Shown one piece after another: positions 13,594 through 15,598 of a stretch of 15,598 nucleotides of DNA. Within the stretch, counting starts at the first letter, position 1; every line of letters starts with the position of its first letter. A program made the translations under genes and the position numbers. The notes beneath the pieces are model-generated. The model worked only from the letters and a program-made list of their open reading frames with translations. It was not told the origin of the DNA and did not search any database. Source of the DNA: an uncultured Clostridia bacterium. Lineage in GTDB: Bacteria > Bacillota > Clostridia > Oscillospirales > Oscillospiraceae. The stretch spans positions 1-15,598 of the forward strand of contig CALBGG010000123.1 in the NCBI GenBank assembly GCA_937893605.1. Reading direction: 5' to 3'.

Positions 13594-15585
13594 TTGAAAC
13601 CTCAGCGCAACAGAGCAAGAGATATAGGCTTTTATGTCCTGATACTGGTGCTGCTTGCATGCACTTTGTTCACTCTGCTCAATCAGGAACCTGAGAATGA
13701 GCTCAGCTATGCTCAGGTCAAGGATCTTTTCAAGGAAGAAAAGGTTCAGGAATTCACCTATAACGGTTCAAAAAACATCCTCGAGATGAAGGTCCGGGAT
13801 TCGAGCGCCCAGGGCGGCACAAAGACCGTTTATTATAAGATGTACAGCTTCTCGCTGTTTTATGAAGAGTTCGGCGAGCTTATCGACCAGCAGTACGACA
13901 AGGGCATTATCAAGGATTACCAGATAGAGCCCGTACAGTCGACGTGGTGGCTGCAGCTTATCCCATATGTCCTGTTCATCGGCTTCATGGTGTTCTGGAT
14001 CGTCATGATGCAGCGCGCTCAGGGCGGCGGAGGCGCAGGCGGCGCGATGAAGTTCGGCAAAGCCAGAACGCGCCTCGGCAGCGATGAGAAAAATCGCAAG
14101 ACCTTTAAAGACGTAGCCGGCGCCGATGAGGAAAAAGCCGAGCTTCAGGAGCTCGTGGAGTTCCTCAAGGATCCGAAAGCGTTCACGAAAATGGGCGCGA
14201 GGATACCAAAGGGCGTCCTGCTCGTAGGCCCTCCGGGAACAGGTAAGACCCTGCTGGCAAAGGCTGTTGCCGGTGAAGCGGGCGTGCAGTTTTTGTCCAT
14301 TTCGGGCTCTGACTTTGTCGAGCTGTATGTCGGCGTCGGCGCATCGCGCGTGCGCGATCTGTTCGACCAGGCAAAGAAGGTCGCACCGGCCATCATATTC
14401 ATTGACGAGATCGACGCTGTCGGCCGTCAGCGCGGCTCCGGCCTCGGCGGCGGACACGACGAGCGCGAACAGACCCTCAACCAGCTGCTTGTCGAGATGG
14501 ACGGCTTCGGCAACAACGAGGGCGTCATCGTCATGGCGGCGACAAACCGCGCGGATATCCTCGATAACGCGCTTCTGCGTCCGGGCCGCTTTGACCGTCA
14601 GGTCTATGTCGGCATGCCCGATATAAAGGGCAGGGAGGCGATACTGAAGATCCACGCCCGCGGCAAGCCTCTTGCCGACGATGTCGACCTCAAGTCAATT
14701 GCAAAGGGCACGCCCGGCTTCTCGGGTGCTGACCTCGAAAACCTCATGAACGAGGCAGCGCTTTTGGCCGTGCGCCGCAAGCATCGCTTTATAACCATGG
14801 CGGACTGCGACGAGGCGATACTCAAAGTCGAGATGGGACCCGAGAAGAAAAGCCGCAAGATGTCCGACAAAGCAAAGCGCCTGACCGCTTACCACGAATC
14901 AGGCCACGCGATAACTTCGAAGTTTTTGCAGCACACGGATCCGGTGCACTATATAACCATCATCCCGCGCGGCATGGCCGGCGGCTTTACGCTTTACCGC
15001 CCCGACGAGGACGCGGAAAACTTCACCTCCAAGGCGCAGATGTTCGAGCGCATAGTCTCCTGTCTGGGCGGCCGAATTGCCGAGAAGCTGTTCCTTGACG
15101 ATATCTCGACCGGCGCGTCCGGCGATATCCAGCAGGCAACGAGCATTGCCCGAGATATGGTCACCCGCTACGGCATGAGTGAAAAGCTCGGCCCCATCCA
15201 GTATGACAGCTCCGACCACAGCATCTTCATCGGCCGCGATTTCGGCACGACCAAGAGCTATTCGGAGGAGACCGCGGCTCTCATAGATGAGGAAGTCAAG
15301 CGCATCTTCGACGAGGCAGCGGCTTTGTGCGAGAAGATACTCACCGAGCACCGCGACACACTCATCGGCGTCGCCGAGTACCTGCTCGAGAACGAGTCGA
15401 TGGATCGCGATACCTTTGATTACTACTGCGAGCACGGCACCTTCCCCGAGCCGAAGCCCGCGCCCGCCATGCAGGATGATACCATCGAGCGCCCGGCGCG
15501 CAAGATCGCCCGCTTTGACGATCCTCCCGCGGAGGACGCCTCGGCAGGTATGGCTGACGAGCCCGACGATAAAAAAGGCGAATAA
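13594..15585 (+). CDS. ftsH: ATP-dependent zinc metalloprotease FtsH
   Basis: Membrane-anchored hexameric AAA+ protease that removes misassembled membrane proteins and selected regulators. In 663 residues: first membrane helix (about 11-29), extracytoplasmic domain (30-117), second helix (about 119-138), AAA module and M41 protease. Visible motifs are Walker A GPPGTGKT (212-219), pore loop FVELYVG (241-247), Walker B IIFIDEID (267-274), the second region of homology with ATNRAD (316-321) and RPGRFDR (329-335), the zinc site HESGH (434-438; Ser where Ala is common, still HExxH) and D511 as the third ligand. The tail (about 615-663) is acidic and Pro-rich. Start is TTG at 13594 with GGAAGGA 9 bases upstream; no ATG or GTG fits, as the next Met is past the first helix. 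TTG may lower output. Last gene in view; 13 bases follow it. Confidence 0.97.
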   Translation: MKPQRNRARDIGFYVLILVLLACTLFTLLNQEPENELSYAQVKDLFKEEKVQEFTYNGSKNILEMKVRDSSAQGGTKTVYYKMYSFSLFYEEFGELIDQQYDKGIIKDYQIEPVQSTWWLQLIPYVLFIGFMVFWIVMMQRAQGGGGAGGAMKFGKARTRLGSDEKNRKTFKDVAGADEEKAELQELVEFLKDPKAFTKMGARIPKGVLLVGPPGTGKTLLAKAVAGEAGVQFLSISGSDFVELYVGVGASRVRDLFDQAKKVAPAIIFIDEIDAVGRQRGSGLGGGHDEREQTLNQLLVEMDGFGNNEGVIVMAATNRADILDNALLRPGRFDRQVYVGMPDIKGREAILKIHARGKPLADDVDLKSIAKGTPGFSGADLENLMNEAALLAVRRKHRFITMADCDEAILKVEMGPEKKSRKMSDKAKRLTAYHESGHAITSKFLQHTDPVHYITIIPRGMAGGFTLYRPDEDAENFTSKAQMFERIVSCLGGRIAEKLFLDDISTGASGDIQQATSIARDMVTRYGMSEKLGPIQYDSSDHSIFIGRDFGTTKSYSEETAALIDEEVKRIFDEAAALCEKILTEHRDTLIGVAEYLLENESMDRDTFDYYCEHGTFPEPKPAPAMQDDTIERPARKIARFDDPPAEDASAGMADEPDDKKGE

Positions 15586-15598
15586 TAAGCAATGCACC

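Noticed and set aside
13768..14655. Minus-strand open frame of 295 codons
   Set aside because: Antisense to the FtsH AAA module; composition and lack of motifs mark it as a shadow.
14899..15597. Minus-strand open frame of 232 codons reaching the right edge
   Set aside because: Antisense to the FtsH protease domain, with no start context or family resemblance.
1..15598. CRISPR array, tRNA or rRNA genes, transposase or phage genes
   Set aside because: No regularly spaced repeats, cloverleaf-like segments or integrase/transposase motifs were seen on either strand.

Overview
The window is chromosomal, moderately GC-rich DNA from an anaerobic, spore-forming Firmicute, most likely a Clostridia member of the Oscillospirales type. 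The grounds are a reverse rubrerythrin, the sporulation protein SpoIIP, a SleB-type cortex/cell-wall hydrolase with a copper-amine-oxidase-N-like stalk, a TIGR03905-type TSCPD protein, HemZ, and the Firmicute housekeeping run gdpP-rplI-dnaB-tilS-hpt-ftsH. I see no transposase, phage gene, CRISPR array, tRNA or rRNA.

Layout. (1) 1-2105, minus strand, read right to left: spoIIP, a two-CBS-domain protein, and a reverse rubrerythrin whose last residues run off the left edge. (2) 2246-4459, plus strand: a TSCPD-domain protein, a 350-base AT-rich gap full of dyads, a secreted SleB-family hydrolase, and rsmG. The rsmG promoter is embedded in the terminator of the hydrolase gene. (3) 4467-4574: a very long, nearly perfect inverted repeat between convergent genes. 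(4) 4570-7675, minus strand: hemZ, a uridine-kinase-like nucleoside kinase and a lipoprotein, tightly packed as one operon read right to left. (5) 7836-15585, plus strand: gdpP, rplI, dnaB, tilS, hpt and ftsH with short gaps or overlaps. This apparently long operon starts from a promoter that is nearly a mirror image of the hemZ promoter.

How the genes fit together. The right half is core information processing and homeostasis: c-di-AMP turnover (GdpP), ribosome (L9), replication fork (DnaB), tRNA-Ile decoding (TilS), purine salvage (Hpt) and membrane protein quality control (FtsH). The left part mixes sporulation and cell-wall enzymes (SpoIIP, SleB-like) with oxidative-stress defence (rubrerythrin).

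I found no convincing undescribed multi-gene system. The points most worth a second look are regulatory or structural: the 94-108 bp palindrome, the promoter-in-terminator arrangement before rsmG, the attenuator-like leader and dyad-rich region before the hydrolase, paired palindromes at the rubrerythrin promoter, and a GdpP with Asn in place of the usual His in its DHHA1 glycine-rich motif. All calls come from reading the sequence; no database search was run.
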